Source of the DNA: Streptococcus tangpeifui
Lineage (GTDB): Bacteria; Bacillota; Bacilli; Lactobacillales; Streptococcaceae
Length of the DNA: 64,000 nucleotides
Assembly (NCBI RefSeq): GCF_011038795.1
Contig: NZ_JAAKDU010000001.1
Coordinates: 186,001-250,000 of the forward strand
Direction: 5' to 3'
Under the pieces are notes generated by a model that was not told where the DNA came from, did no database searches, and was given only the letters and a program-made list of their open reading frames with translations. This document shows, in pieces, positions 37,487 to 46,737 of this stretch; position 1 is the stretch's first letter; every line of letters starts with the position of its first letter. The translations under genes and the position numbers were made by a program.

Positions 37487-39067
37487 TTAGTCTTGACCTT
37501 GGATTTTACGTTTCGTTGCAAGTCCAAGTCCAGCCATGACCATAACAGCACCAATAGCTGTTACGGCAGTTTGAGCAGAATCACCTGTAGATGGAAGGTT
37601 CTTATCTCCCTTGGCGGCAGTAGCAGATGCATTAGCACTACCCATACCTGCTCCCTTGTTAGCCAATTCAGCTGTCTTAGGCATTACAGCAGGAGCGCCA
37701 GAACCAGCTTGGCCGTTACCAGCAGCTCCATTACCTGAATTGCCAGCTGCAGGATTGGCTGGATCGTTAGCTTGTGCGCCATTACCAGCAGCCGGATCAT
37801 CGGCTTGACCGCCATTGTTTTGGTTTGGATCTGGTTTAGCATTAGGGTCTTTGGTAACATAGTGGAAGGTTGTCTTAGGTAAGAACAGGACTTGTTTACC
37901 GTTGTAAGTCAAGATCCAGTTGCCATTTGCATCCTTGGTATCAGCAGCAAAACCATCATCATTTTTCACATTAGAATTGCTACCGAATTCCAGCATAGCA
38001 TAGAAACCGCCATTTTCTTTCCCCGTACCGTTAGCAAAGCCTAGAGCCATACCGTCTCCGCTATTGGAAAGGATAGAAAGGGCATGACCAAATGATGTCA
38101 GGCCATTTGCATCATCCTTGCTGCCAGCGATATTGAAGTAGTCAGCAAACCAGCTGAGGGCCAAGTAGTAAGCTGTTGCCTGATCAGAGCCCAAATTTTG
38201 GCCAGCTTGATTGGTTGGTGCAATGGAAGAGAGAGAATCTTCATGACCATCTTCTGAATAGACAGAAACACCGGAAGGGAAGGCCAATTTTGTTTGGTGA
38301 TCAATGCTGTCAGCTTCGGAAGCTTCCTCGTTAGCACGTCCTTGAGCCCAGCTCTTCATCAAATCGTTAGCTGGCGGAACAGGAACATTGATACCGTTGA
38401 TATTACGCAATTGTGTCAAGTACTCATTCAAGTACTTAGCAATGTTATCCGCATTTGGTGTATAAGGTTGGCTTGGATCATCAACCGTGATGTAGACATC
38501 CTGAGAACCGTTGTAGTTAACATCGGTAACAGGAGCCGTTTTTGCTGTACTGGTCAACGTTTGATTGAAGTCAACACTGCCGTACTCAGTTGTATCTGCT
38601 GGTTTAGTTGCGATATTATCAGCAGATTTTGGTTGTTGAGTATTTGTGTTCATTTGGCTGGCTGGAACACTAGCCTGATTGCTGTTTTCAGTGCTTGCAG
38701 CAGTGGCAGGTGCTTGTTGAACAGGTGCCTCAGCAGCGGTTGAAGTATTTTCGTTTGCTGCGGGAGCAGTTTGTCCAGCTGTTACAGCTGTTTGAGCAGG
38801 ACTGCTAGCAATCGTGAAAGTGCCTGTCGGTGTCGTTACCTGTGTATCTTGGCTGGTATCAACAGGAGTCGTTTCAAAGCTTTTTTGGTCTTGCTTTGTA
38901 TCTGCAGGGGTTGTTTCTTGAGCAGTTGCATCAGTAGCTGATGGTGCTGCCGTTTCATCAGCCTGAACGGTTGCGCCAACCCCCATAGCGATGGTCGTTG
39001 TAGCAAGGATGGCTCCACAGAGACCGGCGAATTTTGTTTTACGTTTGCTGAATGTGTTCTTCTGCAT
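37487..39067 (-). CDS. LPXTG cell-wall-anchored protein, SEC10/PgrA-type with CAP-like domain
   Basis: 526 residues. Signal peptide at 1-36 (basic FSKRKTKF, then a hydrophobic run, cut near VQADE); residues about 37-165 Ala/Thr/Gln/Pro-rich; residues about 185-350 a globular domain (NIAKYLNEYLTQLRNING, SWAQGRANEEA, TSFGHALSIL) of the SCP/CAP-like type found in streptococcal and enterococcal PgrA/SEC10 proteins; then a Pro/Asn/Gly-rich wall-spanning region; and LPSTGD, hydrophobic helix and KRK at the end for sortase A. AGGAAG before the start. Likely adhesive or envelope role; enzymatic activity not shown. Confidence 0.9.
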   Translation of the reverse strand: MQKNTFSKRKTKFAGLCGAILATTTIAMGVGATVQADETAAPSATDATAQETTPADTKQDQKSFETTPVDTSQDTQVTTPTGTFTIASSPAQTAVTAGQTAPAANENTSTAAEAPVQQAPATAASTENSNQASVPASQMNTNTQQPKSADNIATKPADTTEYGSVDFNQTLTSTAKTAPVTDVNYNGSQDVYITVDDPSQPYTPNADNIAKYLNEYLTQLRNINGINVPVPPANDLMKSWAQGRANEEASEADSIDHQTKLAFPSGVSVYSEDGHEDSLSSIAPTNQAGQNLGSDQATAYYLALSWFADYFNIAGSKDDANGLTSFGHALSILSNSGDGMALGFANGTGKENGGFYAMLEFGSNSNVKNDDGFAADTKDANGNWILTYNGKQVLFLPKTTFHYVTKDPNAKPDPNQNNGGQADDPAAGNGAQANDPANPAAGNSGNGAAGNGQAGSGAPAVMPKTAELANKGAGMGSANASATAAKGDKNLPSTGDSAQTAVTAIGAVMVMAGLGLATKRKIQGQD

Positions 39068-39949
39068 AATACTTCCTATCTAAAAATTTTATTTTTATTT
39101 TAACAGTAAAATATTCTATCACAGTTTTTGGATTACGCAATAAGGCTTCAGAGATTAAAATTGTCCTCGCAAACGATTTTTGCAAATAAGACAAAATGAT
39201 TGCTAGTCAAAAATCCTTGCTAGATAAAGCCCAATTTTACTTTTGTACTTTTTTTAATCGGATAAAAGGTTAGAAAATTAAAAAAGCATGTCGAGTTTAT
39301 TACAAAGGTCTCAAATGTGACCAGGCAAGCAACAAAGCTTGATTTAAAGCTATTTATGATAATTATCGAGTACTACCATTTTCAAAACTTTCCTGTCTAT
39401 AATTTTTTAATCCATCAAAATCCTTGAAATTATCAGAAATTTTAACTTTTATTAGAACCTATTATTCCTCAACAACTTGGATTTTCTTTGGTGACTGCTT
39501 TACTGATATCTTGTTAATCAACGGGGAAGTGACAAGTGGCTTTACTGTTCTAATGGCTTACCTTGGTATCTTTTTAGTAATTCTAGGGATGTGTATGGTC
39601 AGCAGGTCAATAAAGAAAGTAATCCGTTCATGTTAAATTTGACTTTGAGTGTGTTTTTTCCACCTTGTTTGTCTGTAAACCAGCTGCTTCTTTGTTCATC
39701 AAAATCAGTTCTTGATGGTGCTCTTCTTTGTGAGGACTATGACGAGGTCTATTCGTTTTTTAACCTCAGCCATTTGGCTAACTTTAATGACTAAAAATTA
39801 GCCTTCTATTCAATTTTTGGATGACATTTTTGAAGCTTTCGAGGACTTGGCTCAGTCTTGAGTTTTAAATTGGCTAATAGAACCCAAAAACCATTAGAAT
39901 TTGGTATAATGGAAATGTTTTATTAGAAAGAATGAAGTAGGAAGCAGCA
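39068..39949. other. Gene-poor gap between divergent LPXTG gene and degV
   Basis: About 880 bases, AT-rich. A 70-codon plus-strand frame (39424-39636, TTG start, one membrane-like segment) and an overlapping 67-codon frame (39591-39794) lack a ribosome site and family signs, so they are not called. The gap should hold the LPXTG promoter (TAGAAT on minus near 39109 is a weak candidate) and the degV promoter. Confidence 0.5.
39902..39910 (+). promoter_or_regulatory. Extended -10 promoter of degV
   Basis: TGG-TATAAT; no clear -35. The start near 39917 gives a leader of about 33 nt with GTAGGAAG before ATG 39950. Confidence 0.65.
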
Positions 39950-40792
39950 ATGTCTAAAATTAAAATTGTAACGGATTCTTCAATTACTATTGAGCCAGAA
40001 CTGGTAGAGAGTTTGGGAATTACTGTTGTCCCCCTGTCGGTTATGATTGATGGGGTTATTTATAGTGATAATGATTTAAAGGAAGAAGGCAAGTTTCTAG
40101 ATCTGATGCGACAGAGTAAAGAATTGCCTAAAACCAGCCAGCCGCCCGTTGGAGTCTTTGCGGAAGTTTATGAAAACTTGGTCCAAAAAGGTGCGGATCA
40201 AATTGTCTCTATTCACATCACTAACAGCCTTTCTGGAACGGTTGAAGCCGCTCGTCAAGGGGCAAGTATTGCTGGTGCGAATGTGACGGTCATTGATTCA
40301 ACCTTTACTGATCAGTCTATGAAGCATCAGGTGGTTCAGGCTGCCCTTCTGGCTGAACAAGGAGCTAGTCTGGAAGAAGTTTTGGCTAAGGTAGAAGAAG
40401 TGCGAAAAAAATCCGAACTTTTCATTGGGGTTTCAACCTTAGAAAATTTGGTTAAAGGTGGCCGTATTGGGCGTGTTTCAGGAATGCTTTCTTCCCTTTT
40501 GAATATCCGAGTGGTGATGGAACTCAGAGATTCTGCCTTAAATCCTGTTGTTAAAGGTCGGGGACAGAAGACCTTTGTCAAATGGTTGGATAGTTTTATT
40601 GAGCATGCTAGAGGACGTAAGGTTGCTGAAATTGGTATTTCTTATTCAGGAACACCTGATTGGGCCAATACCATGAAGGATAAGCTTGAAGTTTTGGTTG
40701 ATGGTGAACACATTTCGGTTTTAGAAACCGGATCTATTATCCAAACTCATACGGGTGAGGGAGCTTTTGCGGTTATGGTGCGCTATGAATAA
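39950..40792 (+). CDS. degV: DegV/FakB-family fatty-acid-binding protein
   Basis: 280 residues. DegV folds bind a fatty acid and present it to the FakA kinase so that exogenous fatty acids enter phospholipid synthesis. Marks: [13 protein letters not shown] at the start, TSQPPVGVF near 63, [14 protein letters not shown] near 90 and KGGRIGR near 166. First gene of degV-SGNH hydrolase-ypmS, all overlapping. Which fatty acid it prefers cannot be told. Confidence 0.93.
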   Translation: MSKIKIVTDSSITIEPELVESLGITVVPLSVMIDGVIYSDNDLKEEGKFLDLMRQSKELPKTSQPPVGVFAEVYENLVQKGADQIVSIHITNSLSGTVEAARQGASIAGANVTVIDSTFTDQSMKHQVVQAALLAEQGASLEEVLAKVEEVRKKSELFIGVSTLENLVKGGRIGRVSGMLSSLLNIRVVMELRDSALNPVVKGRGQKTFVKWLDSFIEHARGRKVAEIGISYSGTPDWANTMKDKLEVLVDGEHISVLETGSIIQTHTGEGAFAVMVRYE

Positions 40793-41627
40793 GCGATTGT
40801 TTTTAGCTCCAGCTTTTTTTATCATCTGCCTCCTCTTTTTTGGCTTGATTCTTAATTTTCTCCTGCCCGGCGCTAAAGGTCGATTAACAAAGGCTGATTT
40901 TAAACATTCTAGAAAGGTTAGTACTTTTAGCTATGTGGCTTTGGGAGATTCACTGACAGAAGGAGTTGGTGACTCTACTAATCAAGGGGGCTTTGTTCCC
41001 ATCTTATCTAGGCAGGTAGAAACAGATTATCATTACCGGGTGACATCAAAAAATTACGGTGTAGCTGGTAATACTAGTCAGCAGATTTTAACGAGAATGC
41101 AGGATAAGGCTGATATTCAAAAAGATTTGAAACAGGCTGATCTGATGACCTTAACTGTCGGGGGCAATGATGTCATGGCAGTTCTGAGAAAGAATCTAGC
41201 AGACTTGAGTCTTGATAGTTTTACTAAACCTGCTCAAGCTTATCAGGAGCGCCTGCGAAAGATTATTGAGTTGGCTCGTCAGGATAACAAGGATCTGCCG
41301 ATTTATATCCTCGGCATCTATAATCCTTTTTATCTCAACTTTCCCGATCTAACTCAGATACAAGACGTTGTTGATTCATGGAATGACGGAACTCAGGCGG
41401 TAACGGACGAATATGATAATGTTTATTTCGTTCCTGTGAATGACTTACTTTATAAGGGCATTGATGGTCAGGAAGGAGTCGCAGAAGCCTCAGACAGTCA
41501 GTCTAATACGTCTGTTAAAAATGATGCTCTTTTTGAAAAGGATCATTTCCACCCTAATAATACTGGCTACCAGATTATGGCTAATGCTGTTTTGGAGAAA
41601 ATTAATGAAACAAAAGACAAATGGTAA
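40785..41627 (+). CDS. SGNH/GDSL-family extracellular hydrolase
   Basis: 280 residues. N-terminal membrane anchor (residues 5-27), then an SGNH domain: block [13 protein letters not shown] (Ser near 52), block II Gly in YGVAGNTS, block III GGNDVM, block [11 protein letters not shown] with Asp and His of the triad. Such enzymes act as lipases, esterases or thioesterases outside the cell; the target is not known. ATG 40785 overlaps the degV end by 8 nt and is chosen over 40755. With DegV next door a lipid-related role is tempting but unproven. Confidence 0.9.
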   Translation: MNKRLFLAPAFFIICLLFFGLILNFLLPGAKGRLTKADFKHSRKVSTFSYVALGDSLTEGVGDSTNQGGFVPILSRQVETDYHYRVTSKNYGVAGNTSQQILTRMQDKADIQKDLKQADLMTLTVGGNDVMAVLRKNLADLSLDSFTKPAQAYQERLRKIIELARQDNKDLPIYILGIYNPFYLNFPDLTQIQDVVDSWNDGTQAVTDEYDNVYFVPVNDLLYKGIDGQEGVAEASDSQSNTSVKNDALFEKDHFHPNNTGYQIMANAVLEKINETKDKW

Positions 41628-42201
41628 AAAAAATCTATGGAAGTGGGGCTGTCTTGCCCTGCTTGCTTTTAATCTTGCTTTCGTCAGTATCATTTTCTTG
41701 CGGATAGGCACTCTTAGAGAACCAGCTGGTCATATCAGCAGCCAGCAGAGCCAATCGGATGTTATGGTAGGGACCTTCAGTTCCTCGCGGAATCAGCTTA
41801 ATGATACGGTCGAGGCTTATCTCAAGCAGTATCAGACTGATAATAACAGTTACAGTTTTAAGGCGACAGAAAAAGAAGTGGTATTTGAAGGGACCTATAC
41901 TTTCTTGGGGTATCAGGTTCCTCTCTACGTTTATTTCACGCCTGTTGTCTTGGAAGATGGCAGTATTCAGCTTAATGTCAGCTCAGTTTCTGCTGGGACT
42001 CTGTCCCTTCCAATTTCTGATGTTTTGAAATTTATCGCTTCTAGCTATCAGTTACCTGATTTTGTTGAGGTTAATAGCAAGAAGGAAGCCATTGTGCTTA
42101 ACTTGCCGAAAATGGATAATAAGGCAGGCCTCTATGTTAAAGCGACTGACTTCGATTTGGTTAATGATAAATTACGTTTTGCTATCTACAAGAGAAAGTA
42201 G
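41605..42201 (+). CDS. ypmS: YpmS-family membrane-anchored protein (DUF2140)
   Basis: 198 residues: one N-terminal membrane helix (about 12-32) and an extracellular beta-rich domain (YSFKATEKEVVFEGTY, LGYQVPLYVYFTPVV, then LSLPISDVLKFIA). YpmS sits beside an SGNH hydrolase (YpmR) and DegV in Bacillus too, so the trio is conserved. Role unknown. ATG 41605, with TTGGAGAAAA upstream, overlaps the previous gene by 23 nt; the frame back to 41440 is the hydrolase in another register. Confidence 0.92.
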   Translation: MKQKTNGKKNLWKWGCLALLAFNLAFVSIIFLRIGTLREPAGHISSQQSQSDVMVGTFSSSRNQLNDTVEAYLKQYQTDNNSYSFKATEKEVVFEGTYTFLGYQVPLYVYFTPVVLEDGSIQLNVSSVSAGTLSLPISDVLKFIASSYQLPDFVEVNSKKEAIVLNLPKMDNKAGLYVKATDFDLVNDKLRFAIYKRK

Positions 42202-42218
42202 TTTTTCGACAATTTCCC

Positions 42219-42258
42219 TAGCAATAAAAATTCTCCGACCTAGGAGAATTTTTGCTAG
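42219..42258 (+). terminator. Terminator after ypmS
   Basis: CTAGCAATAAAAATTCTCC (42219-42237) pairs with GGAGAATTTTTGCTAG (42243-42258). Confidence 0.8.
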
Positions 42259-42368
42259 CTAAGACTTGTTGAATGCTTTAAATTGCATTTTTCCTTAATC
42301 TCTGTTTTGGCTGACTTTTTACAAATTAGTTTATACGGGGAAAAATGGCTTAAAATAACGTTTTATAC

Positions 42369-42397
42369 TTGACCTAGCAAGGAAAATCAGATATGAT
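42369..42397 (+). promoter_or_regulatory. Promoter of the HU gene
   Basis: TTGACC (42369-42374), 17-base spacer, TATGAT (42392-42397). Near-consensus, in keeping with an abundant protein. Leader about 55 nt with TGGAGGA before ATG 42459. Confidence 0.85.
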
Positions 42398-42458
42398 AGT
42401 CATTGTTAAAGCTCAAGTGAAGACTTGAAGGCTTAATAATATTTGGAGGATTAGTTAA

Positions 42459-42734
42459 ATGGCTAATAAACAAGATTTGATTGCAAAAGTTGCAGAAGCA
42501 ACAGAATTGACTAAAAAAGATTCAGCTGCAGCAGTTGATGCAGTCTTCTCATCAATTGAAGAATTCCTTTCAAAAGGTGAAAAAGTTCAATTGATCGGTT
42601 TCGGTAACTTTGAAGTTCGTGAACGTGCCGCTCGTAAAGGCCGCAACCCACAAACTGGTGCTGAAATCAAAATCGCAGCTTCAAAAGTTCCAGCATTCAA
42701 AGCTGGTAAAGCTCTTAAAGACGCTGTTAAATAA
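42459..42734 (+). CDS. hup: DNA-binding protein HU
   Basis: 91 residues, the only HU type usual in streptococci; bends and compacts DNA. Typical start [22 protein letters not shown] and the DNA-embracing arm [14 protein letters not shown]. Strong promoter, strong ribosome site and terminator, and a codon set biased to GAA/AAA/GTT, all as expected for a highly made protein. Single-gene transcript. Confidence 0.98.
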   Translation: MANKQDLIAKVAEATELTKKDSAAAVDAVFSSIEEFLSKGEKVQLIGFGNFEVRERAARKGRNPQTGAEIKIAASKVPAFKAGKALKDAVK

Positions 42735-42754
42735 GAATGATTTCTTGATAGCAA

Positions 42755-42787
42755 GAAGAGGCTGGGATTTGCTCCCAGCCTCTTTTT
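42755..42787 (+). terminator. Terminator after HU
   Basis: AAGAGGCTGGGA (42755-42766) pairs with TCCCAGCCTCTT (42773-42784), then TTT; a perfect 12-bp stem. Confidence 0.92.
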
Positions 42788-42802
42788 AGAAAAGTAGATA
42801 AT

Positions 42803-42988
42803 ATGACTAAAACAACATTTTTTATTGTCTTATTGATTTTGCTGGGGCTGACTTTTGTTAAACTTTTGATTTTTGGCTCTATGTTTAAAATTTTTAAACC
42901 GCAAGAAATGACGGAAAAAGAAAAAAGAGACTTTGACCGAGAAATGGACGGCGAAGACGAAGATGAAGATTTTGAGGATTTAACTTAA
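42803..42988 (+). CDS. Small single-pass membrane protein with acidic tail
   Basis: 61 residues: one membrane helix at about 6-27, then KPQEMTEKEKRDFDRE and a run of Glu/Asp. Family not recognised; similar small proteins are annotated as hypothetical in streptococci. It starts 16 nt past the HU terminator and its ribosome site (GAAAAGTAGA) is poor, so expression would need read-through or a weak promoter. The protein-like composition and clean membrane topology support it moderately. Confidence 0.55.
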   Translation: MTKTTFFIVLLILLGLTFVKLLIFGSMFKIFKPQEMTEKEKRDFDREMDGEDEDEDFEDLT

Positions 42989-43071
42989 AAAAAGACTTCA
43001 AGTGATTCAACCATTAATATTAATTAAGCAGCCTTTTGCTCCAGATAATAGGGGTTCTGTTTGAACAGTTA

Positions 43072-43105
43072 TATAAAAAAGCTTGGACGACTCAAGCTTT
43101 TTTAT
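43072..43105. terminator. Bidirectional terminator
   Basis: TATAAAAAAGCTTG (43072-43085) and CAAGCTTTTTTATA (43092-43105) form a perfect 14-bp stem between the small gene on plus and the reductase on minus. Confidence 0.9.
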
Positions 43106-43110
43106 ATACT

Positions 43111-44148
43111 TTATTTAACCTGTCCTCTTTGATAGGAATTATTGTAAGGCTTGAAATCGTGGTCATGCAGAACTTGAGCGGCATAGGCAGGCCAGTTAGG
43201 ATTACGAATGAGACCGCGTCCGATTTCAATTAGGTCAGCCTGTTCGGTTTGCAAGAGATATTCGTTTAGTTCGGGACTATTTAGCAGACCGACTGCTGTC
43301 ACAGGGATAGAGACAGCCTCTTTCATTTTAGCGGTGTAGGGAGCTTGATAACCGCCATAAATAGGGATATTTGGCCGGGTATCAAGCAGACCGCCTGTTG
43401 AAATATCTAGACAATCAAGGCCGTCCCTTTCAAGCCAACGGCCAAGAGTCTGCCAATCTTCAATGGTGTTTTGCTGACCGGACTCATCGTAGGCTGTCAT
43501 TGACAGGCGAATCCAGAGAGAACCAGAGAAAACCTGACGAATGTCTGGCAGCATTTCTCCGACGAAACGATAACGATTTTCTAAACTAGCACCATACTTG
43601 TCTGTCCGGTGATTCGTTAAGGGTTCTAAGAATTGATTGATGAGATAACCGTGGGCTCCGTGGAGTTCGATTAGGTCAAAACCTGCTGCTTGAGCGCGCT
43701 TGGCTCCTGCGATAAAGGCCCTTTGGACTCGACTGATGTCGTCAAGAGACATTTCACGTGGTTTTCCATAGTTGTCATTGTAGGCTAGGGGACTGGGAGC
43801 CATTTTATCCTTAGCATCTTGAGCTTTGCGGCCGCCGTGGCCTAATTGGATACCAACCTTGCTTCCTAGACTATGGAGTTCATCGACCAAGGACTTAAGT
43901 CCAGAAATGTGGTCATCGCTCCAAATACCAAGGTCTTTATTTGTTAGGCGGCCATCTGGTTCAACGGCGGTTGCTTCCAAGATAATAAGGCCGACCTGAC
44001 CGATAGCCCTAGATCCATAGTGGGCATGGTGAAAAGGTGTGACTTTACCATCTTCTTCATCGACCACATACATACACATAGGTGGCATGACCACTCGATT
44101 TTTTAATGATAAGCCTGCTATTTCGGCAGGTGAGAGTAGTTTGGACAT
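43111..44148 (-). CDS. namA: NADPH dehydrogenase / old-yellow-enzyme family (NamA/YqjM-like)
   Basis: 345 residues, FMN-containing TIM barrel that reduces activated alkenes and oxidised electrophiles. Start region SLKNRVVMPPMCMYV carries the flavin-tuning Cys of the YqjM class; ELHGAHGYLINQFLEPLTN carries the substrate-binding histidines; IEIGRGLIRNP binds phosphate. AAGGAGGATAAAC before the start. Stands alone on minus, with a terminator at 43072-43105. Physiological substrate unknown. Confidence 0.93.
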   Translation of the reverse strand: MSKLLSPAEIAGLSLKNRVVMPPMCMYVVDEEDGKVTPFHHAHYGSRAIGQVGLIILEATAVEPDGRLTNKDLGIWSDDHISGLKSLVDELHSLGSKVGIQLGHGGRKAQDAKDKMAPSPLAYNDNYGKPREMSLDDISRVQRAFIAGAKRAQAAGFDLIELHGAHGYLINQFLEPLTNHRTDKYGASLENRYRFVGEMLPDIRQVFSGSLWIRLSMTAYDESGQQNTIEDWQTLGRWLERDGLDCLDISTGGLLDTRPNIPIYGGYQAPYTAKMKEAVSIPVTAVGLLNSPELNEYLLQTEQADLIEIGRGLIRNPNWPAYAAQVLHDHDFKPYNNSYQRGQVK

Positions 44149-44273
44149 GTTTATCCTCCTTCTTGCTTTTTGAGCTCATTATAGCAAATCATTTGTGATT
44201 TTTCAGATTAGGAAAATAGAATGGCATAATAAGTAGTTTCCCAACCACTGTGTCTAGCTAATAAAATTGATCA

Positions 44274-44314
44274 AATAAATAAGGCTGAGAACTTTTGTCT
44301 TAGCCTTATTTATT
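44274..44314. terminator. Bidirectional terminator between namA upstream region and pyrD
   Basis: AATAAATAAGGCT (44274-44286) pairs with AGCCTTATTTATT (44302-44314). The loop ACTTTTGTC is the same as in the outer hairpin of repeat copy C, and CCAACCACTG stands 30 bases upstream, so this may be a trimmed copy of that repeat family. Confidence 0.85.
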
Positions 44315-44317
44315 AAG

Positions 44318-45253
44318 TTAGTTGAGGTAGTTGAGTTTGCCGCGGAAATCCTCAAGACTGTGGTAGCCTTTTGCTTTCATAATTGCCTTGAGTTCCTTGG
44401 TGATTCGTTCAAAGATGGCCGGTCCTTCTTGATGAAGGGCGGTTCCGATTTGGACCATGCTGGCACCGCAGAGAATATGCTCGAAAGCATCACGACCGGA
44501 TTTAACCCCGCCAGTTCCGACAATTTGGATAGAAGGGTTGAGACGTTGGTAAAAGGCGTGTACATTGGCTAGGGCGGTTGGTTTAATGTAGTCACCACCG
44601 ATACCACCGAATCCATGCTTAGGTTTAATAACCACGGTTTCGTCATTAATAACTAGGCCGTTACCAATCGAATTGACGCAGTTAACGAAGGCTAATGGAT
44701 ATTTATTGAAAATAGCAGCAGCCTGATCAAAGTGAGCAATATCAAAATAAGGGGGCAGCTTAATTCCCAGCGGCTTGGTAAAGTAGGAGAAGACCTCGCT
44801 TAAAATGCTATCAGTCGTCTCGAAATCATAGGCAATCTGAGGTTTGCCAGGAACATTTGGGCAGGAAAGATTGAGTTCAATCAAGCCCTCGTAGTCGCTG
44901 TCTTGAACGGTCTTAAGGATAGTGTGGGTTTCCTCTTGGCTCATTCCGACCAGAGATAAGAAATGATTCTTGCTTGTCGGTTCTTTCTGCAATTCTGTGA
45001 CATAATCGAGGTAGTAGTGGAATCCCTTATTGGGAAGGCCCATAGAATTGATAGAACCAAATTGAGTATCAGCGTAGCGGGGTTCGGGATTGCCAGAGCG
45101 TGCTTCTAAGGTTCCAGTCTTGGTGACAAAGGAACCCGCAGCAGAATCCTCGATTTCTGCTAACTCTTCTTTGGTCATGCAGTAAACGCCTGCCGCATTC
45201 ATCAGACAGTTATCAAAAGCAAATTGGCCTATTTTTGTTGCTGTAGAAACCAT
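44318..45253 (-). CDS. pyrD: Dihydroorotate dehydrogenase A (fumarate)
   Basis: 311 residues. Class 1A enzyme, cytoplasmic, FMN-bound, oxidises dihydroorotate to orotate with fumarate as acceptor in pyrimidine synthesis. Catalytic Cys in [13 protein letters not shown] near residue 130; flavin-phosphate site [13 protein letters not shown]. No pyrK partner is near, as expected for class 1A. AAGGAGGACAC before the start. Transcribed alone toward the terminator at 44274-44314. Confidence 0.95.
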   Translation of the reverse strand: MVSTATKIGQFAFDNCLMNAAGVYCMTKEELAEIEDSAAGSFVTKTGTLEARSGNPEPRYADTQFGSINSMGLPNKGFHYYLDYVTELQKEPTSKNHFLSLVGMSQEETHTILKTVQDSDYEGLIELNLSCPNVPGKPQIAYDFETTDSILSEVFSYFTKPLGIKLPPYFDIAHFDQAAAIFNKYPLAFVNCVNSIGNGLVINDETVVIKPKHGFGGIGGDYIKPTALANVHAFYQRLNPSIQIVGTGGVKSGRDAFEHILCGASMVQIGTALHQEGPAIFERITKELKAIMKAKGYHSLEDFRGKLNYLN

Positions 45254-45290
45254 TGTGTCCTCCTTGAATAGATGGTTTGGAATTACTTAC

Positions 45291-45319
45291 ATTCTACTAT
45301 TTCGGTTTGTTAAAGACAA
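45291..45319 (-). promoter_or_regulatory. Promoter of pyrD
   Basis: On minus: TTGTCT (45319-45314), 17-base spacer, TAGAAT (45296-45291). Leader about 30 nt. No PyrR attenuator seen. Confidence 0.75.
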
Positions 45320-45531
45320 GTTAAAACGAAATATTCAGCAACATTCTTATACTAATATTCGCTTTTTACTAGTGACAAGCTGATTAACTTAGTTTGATTC
45401 AATTCAACTGGGACTTTTATCCGAGATTAGACTAGCTTTTTTAGTGATTTTCTTGTAAAATATAGGAGTAATAGCGTAATGCTGTAACCTAAATTAACCT
45501 TCGGGGCTATATTTTAAAAGGAGAATGACTA

Positions 45532-46224
45532 ATGGTAAAATTGGTTTTCGCTCGCCATGGTGAGTCAGAATGGAACAAAGCTAACCTTTTCACTGGTTGG
45601 GCAGATGTTGATCTTTCAGAAAAAGGGACACAACAAGCGATTGATGCTGGTAACTTGATTAAAGAAGCAGGTATTGAATTTGACCTTGCTTTCACATCTG
45701 TTTTGAAACGTGCAATCAAGACAACTAACCTTGCTCTTGAAGCTGCTGATCAACTTTGGGTACCCGTTGAAAAATCATGGCGCTTGAACGAACGCCACTA
45801 TGGTGGTTTGACTGGCCAAAACAAGGCAGAGGCTGCTGAAAAATGGGGTGATGATCAAGTTCATATTTGGCGCCGTTCTTACGATGTGTTGCCGCCAGCT
45901 ATGGCTAAAGATGACGAATATTCAGCACATACTGACCGTCGTTATGCATCACTTGATGATTCTGTTATTCCAGATGCAGAAAACTTGAAAGTTACTTTGG
46001 AACGTGCGCTTCCATTTTGGGAAGATAAAATTGCTCCAGCCCTTAAAGATGGTAAAAATGTTTTCATTGGTGCTCATGGGAACTCAATCCGTGCCCTTGT
46101 AAAACACATCAAGCATTTGGGCGACGATGAAATCATGGGTGTTGAAATTCCTAACTTCCCACCACTAGTATTTGAATTTGACGAAAAACTCAACGTTACA
46201 AAAGAATATTATCTTGGAAAATAG
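45532..46224 (+). CDS. gpmA: 2,3-bisphosphoglycerate-dependent phosphoglycerate mutase
   Basis: 230 residues; glycolytic interconversion of 3- and 2-phosphoglycerate. Phospho-His motif [10 protein letters not shown] near residue 8; [11 protein letters not shown] near 87; second His in [10 protein letters not shown]. Codon use is strongly biased (highly expressed). AAAGGAGAATG precedes ATG 45532. Own transcript; a TAAAAT -10 at 45456-45461 is possible but its -35 is weak. Confidence 0.97.
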   Translation: MVKLVFARHGESEWNKANLFTGWADVDLSEKGTQQAIDAGNLIKEAGIEFDLAFTSVLKRAIKTTNLALEAADQLWVPVEKSWRLNERHYGGLTGQNKAEAAEKWGDDQVHIWRRSYDVLPPAMAKDDEYSAHTDRRYASLDDSVIPDAENLKVTLERALPFWEDKIAPALKDGKNVFIGAHGNSIRALVKHIKHLGDDEIMGVEIPNFPPLVFEFDEKLNVTKEYYLGK

Positions 46225-46335
46225 GGAATGAGATAAAATCGCAACTTTCTAGAAATCGATTTTGTTCTTGCCCCTACAAGACTGATTCAGCTTGTACTAT
46301 GAGTAAAGAAGCTGAAAATCAGTTTAAAGATAATA

Positions 46336-46385
46336 GAGGAAAAGCAGGCTGTGAAATCTAAAGTTTCAAGCTTGTTTTCTTTTGT
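46336..46385 (+). terminator. Hairpin terminator in the gpmA-pbp2b gap
   Basis: GAGGAAAAGCAGGCTGTGAAA pairs imperfectly (two short bulges) with TTTCAAGCTTGTTTTCTTTT. It lies about 110 nt after gpmA. The remaining 46386-46690 holds no supported gene. Confidence 0.6.
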
Positions 46386-46695
46386 ACAAAACTTCTGAGA
46401 TGAGTTTTTTAAGGAAATTAAGATGAACAATGTGATTTCCTAGAAGGTTATTTTCTGGCTATCGTAAGACGATAGGCTTTTGCTGTAATGCTAAGTAGTC
46501 TCAGTTATTGTAAAGATAATAGTGATAATAGTAACTAAAAGAATTGCTGATCCGTTTTTTTAGCTAGAGCATTTGGAATCTTGGTTTTCGAACGGAACAG
46601 CCTTTAAATGCTTTTAATCCGATTTTTAACTAGCTTTTTGGTAATCAAATTTTAAAAATTCCTTACTGAGAAGCTAAGTTTTTTTACTTGATTTG

Positions 46696-46704
46696 TGATA
46701 GAAT
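46696..46704 (+). promoter_or_regulatory. Extended -10 promoter of pbp2b
   Basis: TGA-TAGAAT (46696-46704); no strong -35. Leader about 27 nt, with ATGAGGAGACT before ATG 46738. Confidence 0.55.
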
Positions 46705-46737
46705 AAAATCATTAGATTTTATCGAAATGAGGAGACT

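Noticed and set aside
38294..38743. Plus-strand frame of 149 codons opposite the LPXTG gene
   Set aside because: Antisense of a well-supported coding region; no start signal and no protein-like composition.
39424..39794. Two overlapping small plus-strand frames upstream of degV
   Set aside because: TTG start without ribosome site for the first, overlapping shadow for the second; one membrane-like stretch is not enough in an AT-rich gap.
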